This document shows, one piece after another, positions 9,124 through 18,050 of a DNA stretch of 39,475 nt. A model generated the notes under the pieces. It made no database searches. It saw only the letters and a list, made by a program, of their open reading frames with translations, and had not been told where the DNA came from. The position numbers and the translations under genes are program-made. Source of the DNA: Lachnospiraceae bacterium. Its GTDB lineage: Bacteria > Bacillota > Clostridia > Lachnospirales > Lachnospiraceae. Numbering within the stretch: position 1 is the stretch's first letter; each line of letters opens with the position of its first letter. The stretch spans positions 1-39,475 of the forward strand of contig JAIKWF010000057.1 of the NCBI GenBank assembly GCA_024685005.1, given 5' to 3'.

Positions 9124-9558
9124 CTAGATTCCGTTAAATTTCCCCGGATAATCGGTTCCCGTGTCTTCCCGAAGCTTTGACAGATACCGCCGGGGATCTT
9201 TTTTCATCTTCATAAAAGTGTCAAAGGCAAGGAGCACCATACTGCCCGAGCGTCTTTTGGTAAGTGTGGTATCCACATCCAGCTGTGCTTTGAAATGATC
9301 GATCTGCCAGATCAGAATATCCACAACCGAAACGCCCTCTACCTTTTCTTTTCCTTTGAAATCACCGTGGATCAGGTAGTAGACATACTCCAGATACACG
9401 CCGTCATCTGCACAAAGCTGTTCCCAAAAGCTTTCGAAAAACGCCTCATCAAGGCCGTTTTCCCTGCAAATGGACCGGGTATGCTCCCGCACCATAGCTC
9501 TGGTGATCACAACCTTCTGTGCTCTGTTTTTGTCTTCCTGTTCCATGCTCATATGCAT
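9124..9558 (-). CDS. Hypothetical protein, 144 residues
   Basis: I cannot assign this protein with confidence. It is soluble, has no signal peptide or membrane segment, and looks mostly helical; the second half contains VVDILIWQIDHFKAQLD followed by a basic stretch (TLTKRRSGS) and MKMKKDPRRYLSKL. The style recalls small uncharacterised Firmicutes families such as DUF3837, which I have not verified. The start at 9558 follows ACAGGAGCTTGA; in-frame ATGs at 9552 and 9546 are alternatives. It lies 14 bases after the HerA-type ATPase, so the two are probably co-transcribed. No terminator is visible between it and the yceD promoter. Confidence 0.72.
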   Translation of the reverse strand: MHMSMEQEDKNRAQKVVITRAMVREHTRSICRENGLDEAFFESFWEQLCADDGVYLEYVYYLIHGDFKGKEKVEGVSVVDILIWQIDHFKAQLDVDTTLTKRRSGSMVLLAFDTFMKMKKDPRRYLSKLREDTGTDYPGKFNGI

Positions 9559-9572
9559 TCAAGCTCCTGTGA

Positions 9573-11249
9573 TCAGCTTTTAAACAGATTACCGAACAAT
9601 CCTCTTCCGAGGGATGCGCCCACATTGCCGCCTAAAGTCTTGCCGAACTTTCCAAAGCTCTTTCCGGCCTGTTTCCCCAGCTCACGGCCTACGGTTCCGG
9701 CCACGGTATTTCCAACAGACTTTACAGCCCGATCCTTTTGACGCTGGGCCGCTTTTTCCCGAAGCTCTTTTTCCCGCTCCGCTTTGCGCTGCTTCATCTC
9801 TTCCGCTTTCTGGGCGGCTTTTTCTTCCCGAATAGCTTCCCTCTGGGCAGCTGCTTCTTCTTTCTGTTGCTGCTTTAAGGCTTCTTTTTCCTCTTTTTCT
9901 CTCTGTTTGCGCTCGTTTTCTTCCTGCAAAAGCCGCTCTTTTTCCTCCGCATCCGCAATGCCTTTCCGCTCTAAGAATTCATAAGCTGAGTCGGGATCAT
10001 AGCTGTTTGCGTATTTGGTATACAAAAGGCTTCCCTTTATGCTTGCATCCCGCCTTGCATCATCAATGGGTCCCATAAAGGACATGGGCGGAAGGATCCA
10101 TGCTCTTTGGACAATCTGGGGAACGCCGTCCTCTCCCATAAAGGAGATCACCGCTTCTCCCGTTCCCAGACTCATAATGGTCTCATAGGTGTTAAACTCG
10201 GGGTTTTCCCGGAAGGATTCCGCAGCTGCCTTTACGCCCTTTTGCTCTGCCGGTGTATAGGCATGCAGGGCATGCTGTACCTTATTGCCAAGCTGGGCCA
10301 GAACGCCGCCGGGGATATCCTTGGGATTCTGGGTGCAAAAATAGATGCCCACGCCTTTGGAACGGATCAGCTTTACCACCTGCTCGATCTTATCCAGCAA
10401 AGCCTTCGGCGCATCTTTGAACAAAAGATGAGCCTCATCAAAGAAAAATACCATTTTGGGTTTATCCAGATCCCCTACTTCCGGCAGGGTCTCAAACAGT
10501 TCGCTGAGGAGCCACAGCAGGAAGGTGGAATACAGGGTTCCGTTCTGGATCAGCGAAGAAGAATCCAGCACATTGATCATGCCTTTTCCTTCGGGACTCA
10601 CAGAAAACCAGTCCGTTACCTTCAAAGCCGGTTCCCCGAAAAAGGTATCGCCGCCGGCGATCTCCAGGGCCACCACTGCCCGTACAATGGCAGCAATGGA
10701 AACGGAGCTCATTTTTCCGTAATCTGTTTCAAACTCGCTGCTGTTTTCGGCTACATAGTTCAACATGGCCTTCAGATCCTTGGTATCCACCAGCAAAAGC
10801 CGGCAGTCATCCGCGATCTTAAAGACAATATTCAAAATATCCGTCTGAAGGTCATTTAAATCCATCAGTCTGGCTAAAAGCAGGGGGCCCATCTCGGAAA
10901 TGGTGGTACGAAGGGGAATTCCTTTTTCTCCGAAAATATCCCAAAAGGTCACAGGATAGCCCCGATAGGAAAAGCTCGTAGCATCCAGTCCGAATTTTGC
11001 CTTCCGCGCCAGCATATTTTCATTGTCGGCTCCCGGCAAAGCGCAGCCGGACAGATCCCCTTTCACATCCGCCAGAAAGACAGGGATTCCCATATCGGAA
11101 AAACTCTCCGCCATCACCTTTAAGGTAACGGTTTTTCCCGTTCCCGTGGCTCCGGCCACAAGACCGTGTCTGTTTAAAAGTGCCGGCGACATGCAGATCC
11201 TTTCGCCCTTTTCATTCTGTGCGATCCAAAGCTGTCCCTGTTCGTACAT
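9573..11249 (-). CDS. HerA-like ATPase of the DUF853 (YjgR) type
   Basis: Predicted P-loop ATPase of the HerA/FtsK clade. Walker A GATGTGKT is at residues 33-40, Walker B is VFFFDEAHLLF (about 270), and later motifs include GVGIYFCTQNPKDIP and LGTGEAVISF. The DUF853 core is followed by a coiled coil of about 90 residues rich in E, K, Q and R (about 430-515) and a glycine-rich tail with repeated GKxFGKxGKTLGG-like segments. HerA proteins of other bacteria pump or unwind DNA with nuclease partners, but DUF853 members have no established substrate and no nuclease gene is adjacent here. The ATG follows AAGGGGGAG. It sits 58 bases after a secreted protease gene, which does not suggest a shared function. 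Confidence 0.88.
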   Translation of the reverse strand: MYEQGQLWIAQNEKGERICMSPALLNRHGLVAGATGTGKTVTLKVMAESFSDMGIPVFLADVKGDLSGCALPGADNENMLARKAKFGLDATSFSYRGYPVTFWDIFGEKGIPLRTTISEMGPLLLARLMDLNDLQTDILNIVFKIADDCRLLLVDTKDLKAMLNYVAENSSEFETDYGKMSSVSIAAIVRAVVALEIAGGDTFFGEPALKVTDWFSVSPEGKGMINVLDSSSLIQNGTLYSTFLLWLLSELFETLPEVGDLDKPKMVFFFDEAHLLFKDAPKALLDKIEQVVKLIRSKGVGIYFCTQNPKDIPGGVLAQLGNKVQHALHAYTPAEQKGVKAAAESFRENPEFNTYETIMSLGTGEAVISFMGEDGVPQIVQRAWILPPMSFMGPIDDARRDASIKGSLLYTKYANSYDPDSAYEFLERKGIADAEEKERLLQEENERKQREKEEKEALKQQQKEEAAAQREAIREEKAAQKAEEMKQRKAEREKELREKAAQRQKDRAVKSVGNTVAGTVGRELGKQAGKSFGKFGKTLGGNVGASLGRGLFGNLFKS

Positions 11250-11307
11250 CCCGTCTCCCCCTTATCCGTTTATATTTTATTGCCTGTTGTTACGGTTTCT
11301 GTCGGCT

Positions 11308-13737
11308 TTACTGCTCGATAGCCGGCGCATAGTGCTGTCTGTTGTAAAAATCCGTCAGAAGATAAGTGATCACCGTCTTCCCCTGTACATCCGTGTTGCT
11401 GATCATAGCGTTCTCATGATAGCTCCAGGCATCACCGATCACATAGGTATCACGATAAGATCCGTTGTAGCTGTAATAATCTGCCACAAACTCAATCTTA
11501 TCACCCTCGGTAAGCTCTGTCAGACTCTTTGCCACGGTATCCGTCTCATGGCCTTTGTAGTCATAACGGGCACCTGCGATATAGCCGTAAGGATTTTCCT
11601 TGTCAAATACCAGGATCAGATTAGCTCTTTTGCTGTTGATCAGTACGGGAACGTAGCCCGTGATCACTTCGTCGTCTCCGTCTTTTACGGTACTCTCATA
11701 GTAGAAAGCCACCGGCTGGTTATCAATGGAAAGCCAGGTATTATCCGTATCTCCCACAAGCTTTCCGTCTTCAAACTCATACAGATTATCCAGACCCAGA
11801 TCCACATAACCTTCCCCGTCATCATAGTACATATTTACAAGAAGGGTCTGGATCTTGTCCCACTGCTCATCGGGAAGTGCCAAAAGATGTCTTCCCTGAT
11901 CGTCCTGCTCCCATACAAGAAGGGAATCGTCAAAACTGTTTGCCGCAATATAATCCGATGCCTGCTCCGGATCAAAGACAGTAGAATCCTGCATGAAATC
12001 CGCTGCTTCCGATTCCACGCCCGGCATGGATCTGCCTCCCGATAAAAAGGCCCCCAGCAAAGCACCGATAGCATCGGACCCTGTGGTCTGTCCTGAGGAT
12101 CCCGCACTGCCTCCAAGTCCCATCAGGGCATCCAGAGGAGATCCCGCTCCGCCGCCGGCCAGCTGTCCGCCTGTTTCCATACCGGCAAAGGACTGGATAC
12201 ATTTTCCGTATTCCTCGCTCAGTCCGATACTCTGATAGGTGTTCAGCGCCTGATTCACCTTTCCGGCCCGTTTGTACGGGAAATAAATGGAAACGCCATA
12301 GGCATTGGTCATATTGGAAGATGTTCTGTTGTATTTTACTGCGGAAAGAAGGGCATCCGTCAAAGCGCCCGCCTCGTTTGTTCCCAGATTCTGGGCAAAA
12401 TTCACCAGGTCAATCTGATCGATCTTGGAAGACACCGCAAATTCCCTGCAGCCTGCTCTTGCATTACTTACATCCTGGAATCCGTCACTGCGGATCATTT
12501 CACCGGTATTTTCCGCAAAGGTGCTCAGTTTCTCCGGTACCGTCTGTGAGATCTCCGAAAGATCGATAACAGACAGGGTGGTCTTTTGGCCCTGGCAGCG
12601 AAGTGCACAGGTAGATACAAAATCGTCGCAGATCTTCTGACCGATCTCAATGGTATCCATGGATGTATTGGCGGAAAGCTCCGAAAGCCAGTCCGTATAA
12701 TACCATCCGATACCGGGCTCCGTCTCTTCCGATGCGATCATATAATCCGCATAAGGATCCAACGTCAGCGCCGTCTCCAGCGTTGCCATCAGGCAGGCAT
12801 CAAAGCCGATAAAATCGAAGGTTACGCCGCCGTTTTTCAGGGCCTTATCGATCCCTGCCAGATTCATGGAACCTGCAGTGGCAAATTTCTCATCATAACC
12901 GTATCCGCTCAAAGATCCGCCGCCGTGATCCCAGAAGATCAGTTCGTTCCGGTCTGCGGGATAGTTTTCACTGCACCATTTGATAAAATAGGACAACGTG
13001 TCGGGGTCCGTCATTTTCTTTTCGCCGTCATCGTCCACAAGACGCTTCAGGCCCCCTTTGGTCACCTGATAGATCTGATTCGTGCTATTGCTGATCCCAT
13101 CCGTCTTCCAGCCTTTGCAACCGCCGGTATACAGAAGGATGTTGACCTTGTCGGAAAGATTTGCCTTGCACATTTCCGCTATATCATTAGAGGCCATACC
13201 GCTGCGGCTCTCCAGATCCGTTCCGCAAAGATAGACCATTATGGTCACAGTGTCAGTGCCGTTGCCTTTGATCTGTGTTCTTTTTTCTCTTGCTCCGGAA
13301 GCCACGGTCCGGTCCAGCTTCCCTGTATTGGATGTTCCGTCCTTCCAGGAAGTACTTGCCGTCTGGGTGCCCCCTGAAAAACCGGAAAGCATTCCCAGCA
13401 AAGAGGGCGCCTGACTTTGACTGCTCTGGTCACCTGCCTGTTCCTGCCCCTGGCCGGTTTGGGATACCGCCTCCTGAGTCGTCTGCGTAGCAGGTTCAGA
13501 GGATCCGCCTCCGAGAAAAGCAATACTGCCCCCACCACCGCCAAGAAGCAGTGCGATGAGCAGTATGATAAATTTCATGCCGCCTCCGCCGGCGCCTGAG
13601 CCACCGTCCCGGCTTCCGGGATTTCTCCCGTTCATAGCGCCGTTTCCTACGCTGCCGGTTCCCAGGCCGCTTCCTCTTCTGGAAACTCCTTTTCCGCCTT
13701 CCGTAACACGCTTTTGTCTTCCGCCGTTCTGGTCCAT
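11308..13737 (-). CDS. Membrane-anchored clostripain-family (C11) cysteine peptidase
   Basis: Peptidase family C11 protein (809 residues). The catalytic dyad is visible as His271 in FWDHGGG and Cys315 in IGFDACLM, both in the expected strands. The N-terminus is a basic, glycine/serine-rich stretch of about 53 residues, then one membrane segment (KFIILLIALLLGG, about 55-78) and a Ser/Gln/Thr-rich linker, so the catalytic part should face outside. After the peptidase domain (about 160-515) come a Gly/Ser linker and a C-terminal domain of about 230 residues without a known name, with many aromatic residues and a beta look. C11 enzymes generally cut after Arg or Lys and mature by self-cleavage. 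AGGAGGAG precedes the ATG. It lies 45 bases after capD. Confidence 0.9.
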   Translation of the reverse strand: MDQNGGRQKRVTEGGKGVSRRGSGLGTGSVGNGAMNGRNPGSRDGGSGAGGGGMKFIILLIALLLGGGGGSIAFLGGGSSEPATQTTQEAVSQTGQGQEQAGDQSSQSQAPSLLGMLSGFSGGTQTASTSWKDGTSNTGKLDRTVASGAREKRTQIKGNGTDTVTIMVYLCGTDLESRSGMASNDIAEMCKANLSDKVNILLYTGGCKGWKTDGISNSTNQIYQVTKGGLKRLVDDDGEKKMTDPDTLSYFIKWCSENYPADRNELIFWDHGGGSLSGYGYDEKFATAGSMNLAGIDKALKNGGVTFDFIGFDACLMATLETALTLDPYADYMIASEETEPGIGWYYTDWLSELSANTSMDTIEIGQKICDDFVSTCALRCQGQKTTLSVIDLSEISQTVPEKLSTFAENTGEMIRSDGFQDVSNARAGCREFAVSSKIDQIDLVNFAQNLGTNEAGALTDALLSAVKYNRTSSNMTNAYGVSIYFPYKRAGKVNQALNTYQSIGLSEEYGKCIQSFAGMETGGQLAGGGAGSPLDALMGLGGSAGSSGQTTGSDAIGALLGAFLSGGRSMPGVESEAADFMQDSTVFDPEQASDYIAANSFDDSLLVWEQDDQGRHLLALPDEQWDKIQTLLVNMYYDDGEGYVDLGLDNLYEFEDGKLVGDTDNTWLSIDNQPVAFYYESTVKDGDDEVITGYVPVLINSKRANLILVFDKENPYGYIAGARYDYKGHETDTVAKSLTELTEGDKIEFVADYYSYNGSYRDTYVIGDAWSYHENAMISNTDVQGKTVITYLLTDFYNRQHYAPAIEQ

Positions 13738-13782
13738 TTTATCTCCTCCTAAAGCATGGCTCAGTATGAATTGCCTGCTTTT

Positions 13783-15660
13783 TTATCCCGCGGTATTTCC
13801 GATGCGATAGGTCGGTACCATTTCCTGTACCATCTTTCTGCCCTCTTCGTCATCCTGATAAGCCACTTTTTTCAAAATATCAAGCTGCGCAAAAAAGCTC
13901 TCATCATCAAACTCAATGGGCTTTCCGATATGGATCAGGGCATTTTCCGTATCCTGCATGCCTTCTTCGTCCATGAGCATTTCTTCATACAGCTTTTCGC
14001 CGGGACGAAGGCCTGTATATTCGATCTTAATATCTTCATCCGGTTTAAAGCCGGAAAGCTTGATCAGATTTCTTGCCAGATCATCTATGCTGACAGGCTC
14101 ACCCATATCCAGCACAAAGATCTCCCCGCCTTTTGCATATGCTCCTGCCTGTAATACCAGGCTGACAGCCTCCGGAATGGTCATAAAGTACCGAATGATC
14201 CTGCGGTCCGTAACCGTTACCGGGCCTCCCTCTTCGATCTGTTTTCTGAAAAGCGGGATCACCGATCCGTTGGATCCCAATACATTTCCGAAACGTACGG
14301 CCACATACTCGGTTCCGCTGGTGGTCCTTGCCATGGCCTGAATGATCATTTCGCAAAGGCGCTTGGTAGCCCCCATGATATTGGTGGGATTCACTGCCTT
14401 ATCGGTAGAGATCAGCACAAACCGTTTGGTGTGCCACTTATTGGCACTTCTGGCACAGTTCAGGGTACCGAATACATTGTTTTTAATAGCCTCGTTGGGA
14501 CTTGCTTCCATCAGCGGCACATGCTTATGGGCTGCTGCATGGAATACAATATCAGGCCGGTATTTTTCAAACACTTCCTCAACTCTGTGGGTATTGCGCA
14601 CAGAACCGATCAATACAACCAGATTCAGCTCCGGGAAATTTCTTCTCAGCTCCTGCTGCAGGTCATAGGTAGTATTTTCATAAATATCAAACAGTACCAG
14701 CGACTTCGGATCGTGGGCAGCGATCTGTCTGCAGATCTCGGAACCGATGGATCCCCCCGCACCCGTAACAAGTACTGTCTTTCCTTTTACATAGCCAAGA
14801 ATGATATCCATATTTACGGATATGGGTTCTCTTCCCAAAAGATCTTCGATCTCCACATCACGCAATTTCTTCACGCTGACTTCATTATTCAAAAGCTGAT
14901 AAATACCGGGCAAAATCTTGATATTACAGCCGGATTCCTTGCAGATCTCCAAAATGCCTTTCTGCTCTGCCTTGGTAATGGAAGGCATGGCCAGCACGAT
15001 CTGGTCCACCCCGTATTTTTCCACGCACTCCATGATCTGCTCTCTGCCGCCTACAATAGGCACGCCACGAATATACTTTCCCTTCTTTGTGGGATCGTCG
15101 TCGATAGCACATACCACCTCCGATGTCAGGTGCTCACTGTGGTTGATCTCATTGATGATCATTCTTCCCGCATCTCCCGCACCGATCAGCATGATCCGGG
15201 AAGAGCTTTTTTGCATACGCATGGACAGCACATGGCGCACCATTCTGAGGAACCGGTAAAAAAACCGTCCCACAACAGAAAATATCACAAATAAAAAGGG
15301 GAACATGACGTAGAACGACCGCGGCATGTGGGCATTTAAAAGGGTCATCAGAATATCCTGACAAAATCCCACCAGCATAGCGCCGAGGACGGTATTGAAC
15401 ATCTCCCGTTCATTGGCATACAGCCAAAGGCTGGTATACAAATGAAAGAAACTGAAGATGATAAGTAAAAGAGGGATACTGACAGGCAGAAAATGAAGCG
15501 CCTTGATCAGATACTTGATCTCCATCTTTTGAATACTGAAGTCAAAACGAAGATATAATGCAAAAAAATCGCAAAAGACAAATGCCATTACATCATACAC
15601 CATCAACAGAATGATCCGTATGATCATAGAATGATCTTTTTCCCTCAATCGTTTCAACAT
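13783..15660 (-). CDS. CapD/WbpM-like nucleotide-sugar 4,6-dehydratase, membrane-bound
   Basis: Polysaccharide biosynthesis protein, 625 residues. Four membrane helices occupy about residues 10-135. A first Rossmann-type domain starts at LIGAGDAGR (about 158), and the catalytic SDR domain starts at VLVTGAGGSIGSE (about 297). In the SDR active site the usual YxxxK is MGATK (Met429, Lys433), the Met-for-Tyr change known from the large PglF/WbpM-type dehydratases that make UDP-4-keto-6-deoxy sugars from UDP-GlcNAc. The reaction is inferred from family and the exact sugar is unknown. The ATG follows CGGAGATATAGAT. It lies downstream of the CpsBCD cluster beyond a large hairpin, and probably supplies precursor sugars for the same surface polymer. 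Confidence 0.93.
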   Translation of the reverse strand: MLKRLREKDHSMIIRIILLMVYDVMAFVFCDFFALYLRFDFSIQKMEIKYLIKALHFLPVSIPLLLIIFSFFHLYTSLWLYANEREMFNTVLGAMLVGFCQDILMTLLNAHMPRSFYVMFPFLFVIFSVVGRFFYRFLRMVRHVLSMRMQKSSSRIMLIGAGDAGRMIINEINHSEHLTSEVVCAIDDDPTKKGKYIRGVPIVGGREQIMECVEKYGVDQIVLAMPSITKAEQKGILEICKESGCNIKILPGIYQLLNNEVSVKKLRDVEIEDLLGREPISVNMDIILGYVKGKTVLVTGAGGSIGSEICRQIAAHDPKSLVLFDIYENTTYDLQQELRRNFPELNLVVLIGSVRNTHRVEEVFEKYRPDIVFHAAAHKHVPLMEASPNEAIKNNVFGTLNCARSANKWHTKRFVLISTDKAVNPTNIMGATKRLCEMIIQAMARTTSGTEYVAVRFGNVLGSNGSVIPLFRKQIEEGGPVTVTDRRIIRYFMTIPEAVSLVLQAGAYAKGGEIFVLDMGEPVSIDDLARNLIKLSGFKPDEDIKIEYTGLRPGEKLYEEMLMDEEGMQDTENALIHIGKPIEFDDESFFAQLDILKKVAYQDDEEGRKMVQEMVPTYRIGNTAG

Positions 15661-15710
15661 ATCTATATCTCCGATCCGTTTTTTGTCTTTTACGAGCCCT
15701 TTCTCCGATT

Positions 15711-15769
15711 AAAAAAAGACCCTCTAAGCAAATGTCACCTCGCCTTTCGGCGAGGTGCATCTCTAGAGA
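15711..15769 (-). terminator. Large hairpin with U-tract: terminator or attenuator before capD
   Basis: On the minus strand a perfect 9-base-pair stem CACCTCGCC/GGCGAGGTG (15757-15736) with a GAAA tetraloop sits on an outer helix (CTCTA/TAGAG plus a weaker inner helix with a bulged A). After GGGTC a run of seven Ts follows. It lies about 60 bases after the stop of the secreted protein gene and 50 bases before capD. No promoter is evident between it and capD, so partial read-through is likely. Confidence 0.75.
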
Positions 15770-15828
15770 TTAAAAAATCCGTATAAACACAAACACCTAA
15801 ATGCAGAAATATTGTTTGTTACAAATAA

Positions 15829-16392
15829 TTATTTCTTTTTGATCTTGATGCCTTTTTTCTTGAGCGCTTTCAGAATAGCCTTAAGAGCTTTGTTCTTGTA
15901 AGCTTTCTTGGAAACAACGATGGTGCTTCCCTTCTTCAGGCCAAGAGACTTGCTAAGCTTGATGTTCTTGCCGTTCTTGATAGCGGTAAGGTCAAGTGTG
16001 ATTTTCTTCTTGGAACCCTTGAATGCGTTCTTCTTAATGCTGATCTTGCTGGACTTAACAACAACCTTAGTTGCCTTGGAACCCTTGAATGCGTTCTTAG
16101 CTACAACAGTAACCTCAGCGGTCTTGCCGTTAACGGTAACCTTATCAAGAGTAACCTTTTTAGCCTTCTTCTCAACAGCCTTTACAGTTGCAGCGCCGTC
16201 TTTAACGTCAACCTTGGTAACCTTACCGGATGCCTTAGCCTCAACAGCAACGCCGTTGCCATCTGCGATTACGTCTGCACCCTTCTGTACAGAGTTTCCG
16301 GATACGGAATCTGCTGCGAATGCAGATACAGTCATGCTTACTGCAAGCAGAGAAGCCAGTGCTGCAGAAGCGATTTTCTTGCTCATTTTCAT
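15829..16392 (-). CDS. Small lysine-rich secreted protein with BspA-like (LRR_5) repeats
   Basis: Unrecognised 187-residue protein. A clear signal peptide (basic start, then SAALASLLAVSMTVSAFA) is predicted to be cut after AFA. The mature part has about 43 lysines and no Arg, Cys, His or Trp. It contains two copies of KNAFKGSK with the alternation VTLDKV.../KISIKKNAF typical of BspA/LRR_5-type repeats, and ends in KALKKKGIKIKKK. Codon choice is strongly biased (AAG for Lys, ACC for Thr, GTT for Val), unlike its neighbours, which suggests high expression. I place the start at 16392 because AAAGGAGGAAGAATAAGA precedes it; the open frame reaches 16482 without a ribosome site. It lies between cpsD and capD and could be a wall or matrix protein that binds acidic polymers, which is inference. 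Confidence 0.82.
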   Translation of the reverse strand: MKMSKKIASAALASLLAVSMTVSAFAADSVSGNSVQKGADVIADGNGVAVEAKASGKVTKVDVKDGAATVKAVEKKAKKVTLDKVTVNGKTAEVTVVAKNAFKGSKATKVVVKSSKISIKKNAFKGSKKKITLDLTAIKNGKNIKLSKSLGLKKGSTIVVSKKAYKNKALKAILKALKKKGIKIKKK

Positions 16393-16482
16393 TCTTATTC
16401 TTCCTCCTTTCCACATTATTTTAGTGCTGTGTTTATATGTGCAACCGCGCATGCACGGTAGACACCAATAGGTATGAGGCAT

Positions 16483-17205
16483 TTACTTGGATGCGTAATA
16501 CTCACCCTCACCGTATTTGCCTCCGTAGTAGCCGCCATAGCGTTTGTAATAATAACCGCCTTTGGAGCCCTTTACTCTGTTCAGTACGATTCCCAAAAGA
16601 GGACAGCCGGCACGCTCCAGCATCTGGATGGAGTTTCTGACCATATTCCGGGATGTTTCCCCGCCTCTTACTACAAGGATCGCACCGTCACACATACTGC
16701 CGATCCGCTCTCCGTCGGAAACCAGATTCAGCGGCGGTGAATCTATGAACACATAGCGATAATTTTCTGCCATGTAATCCAGCATTTCTTCAAAACGATG
16801 GCTCTCAAGGAGCATGGAAGGATTCACTACATTTTCCACATTCGGCAAAAGATCTCCGCCTTCTATATCGGTATGCAGGATCACATCCTTAATATGTTTG
16901 TTACCGGCCAGATACTGGCTGGTTCCTTCGATCTTCTTTTTTCCATCGGATTCAATGCCATACTTGGTCATGGTAATGGATTTGCGAAGATCCGCATCCA
17001 GGTATACCGAAGGGGTACCTGCTTTGATCATCTGCTCCCATAAATGAATGGCAATAAAGCTCTTTCCTTCATTGGGAAGGGTGCTGACTACCATGATCTT
17101 CTTAATATCATTGCCCAAAAAACCGATGTTGATACGAAGCCTGTTTAAAGCTTCTTCCATTGCGTAAGGAAGCTCCGGCATCTTCGTCAGTGTTACTTTA
17201 TTCAT
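16483..17205 (-). CDS. CpsD-type bacterial tyrosine kinase (BY-kinase)
   Basis: Cytoplasmic ATPase/tyrosine kinase that, with the CpsC membrane activator, controls polysaccharide polymerisation and export. Walker A is STLPNEGKSF (residues 41-50), Walker A' is VYLDADLRKS, and Walker B is YVFIDSPPL. The C-terminus is a tyrosine- and glycine-rich tail (YYYKRYGGYYGGKYGEGEYY) with ten or so tyrosines, the autophosphorylation cluster. The length of 240 residues fits the Gram-positive split form, where the kinase and the membrane activator are separate proteins. It overlaps the upstream cpsC by ATGA, so the two are translationally coupled. The CpsB phosphatase at the operon head should remove the phosphates. 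Confidence 0.93.
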   Translation of the reverse strand: MNKVTLTKMPELPYAMEEALNRLRINIGFLGNDIKKIMVVSTLPNEGKSFIAIHLWEQMIKAGTPSVYLDADLRKSITMTKYGIESDGKKKIEGTSQYLAGNKHIKDVILHTDIEGGDLLPNVENVVNPSMLLESHRFEEMLDYMAENYRYVFIDSPPLNLVSDGERIGSMCDGAILVVRGGETSRNMVRNSIQMLERAGCPLLGIVLNRVKGSKGGYYYKRYGGYYGGKYGEGEYYASK

Positions 17206-17999
17206 GATGCCGCCTCCTTATTATTCTTCTTTTTCTTTCGAAATCTTCTGTCTTTCTTTTCCAGTGCCTCATTCAGCACTCCGATATCACTTTCCGGCAC
17301 AACCGTAAGAGGTTTCACGCCGAAGAATTTCTCTACATCATCTGCTGTATCCAGAGTATCATCCAGAACAAACAGCAGTGTAAGAACGCCCATAACCAGC
17401 AGCATTCCCACAAGGGCGCTGATCAGGATATTTTTGCTGTAGCTGGGGGAACTGCGGTGCTCGGGAATAATAGCTTCCTCTGCAATATGCGGTTCCGGCG
17501 TATCCATAACGGAAGGAAGTCTGGTAACGGCTTCCTCAGCCAGCGCATTGGTTACTTCTTTTGCTTCCGTAGGATCCTGGCTTGTAAACTTCAGTACCAG
17601 GATACGGGTATTGGAAATCGTGGAAACGCTGAGCATCTCCATCATCTGATCATAATCATAGGGAAGATCCATCTTCTCGATCACGCTTTCGATAATGGGT
17701 CTGGTCTTAACCAGCTGTTCATAATCGGAAGAAAGGGATGTACCGATGTTCAGATCGGAAATATCCACAACGGATCCCTTGGAAGAGGATACCATATACA
17801 GTTTAGCTGTTCCCGTATAAAGGGGTTTGATAAAAAAGTAAGTGATCACTCCCGCTAAAACAGCGCCGATCAAAAATCCTGCAATGATAAACCAGATCTT
17901 TGATAAAAAATAGGAAAACAGTTCAACAAGATCGATCTCAACTACGTCTGATCCGCTGTCCTTCATCCGGATCGTGCTTTCTTTTTGCTCCTGTGTCAT
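17202..17999 (-). CDS. CpsC/Wzz-like chain length determinant and kinase activator
   Basis: Membrane protein of the Wzz superfamily that sets polymer length and activates CpsD. Helix 1 is IWFIIAGFLIGAVLAGVITY near the N-terminus and helix 2 is ISALVGMLLVMGVLTLLFV near residue 210, with an outside loop between them and the Pro-rich segment before helix 2 (IPEHRSSPSYSKN). A cytoplasmic tail of about 50 residues ends in RRFRKKKKNNKEAAS. I chose ATG 17999 (MTQEQKES) since AAAGAGAG lies at good spacing; the frame opens at 18026, where the only ribosome-like sequence touches the ATG. The stop overlaps cpsD by ATGA. Confidence 0.91.
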   Translation of the reverse strand: MTQEQKESTIRMKDSGSDVVEIDLVELFSYFLSKIWFIIAGFLIGAVLAGVITYFFIKPLYTGTAKLYMVSSSKGSVVDISDLNIGTSLSSDYEQLVKTRPIIESVIEKMDLPYDYDQMMEMLSVSTISNTRILVLKFTSQDPTEAKEVTNALAEEAVTRLPSVMDTPEPHIAEEAIIPEHRSSPSYSKNILISALVGMLLVMGVLTLLFVLDDTLDTADDVEKFFGVKPLTVVPESDIGVLNEALEKKDRRFRKKKKNNKEAAS

Positions 18000-18050
18000 G
18001 CAATAAAACTCTCTTTCATAATACATTCCTGATCTGTCAGCTGCTGCCGA

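Noticed and set aside
10107-10859. Plus-strand 250-residue frame
   Set aside because: It is antisense to the HerA-type ATPase core, with no ribosome site and no recognisable domain.
16393-16482. N-terminal extension of the lysine-rich secreted protein
   Set aside because: The extension (with MPHTYWCLPCMRGC) has no ribosome site and would put the signal peptide internally; AGGAGG lies before 16392.
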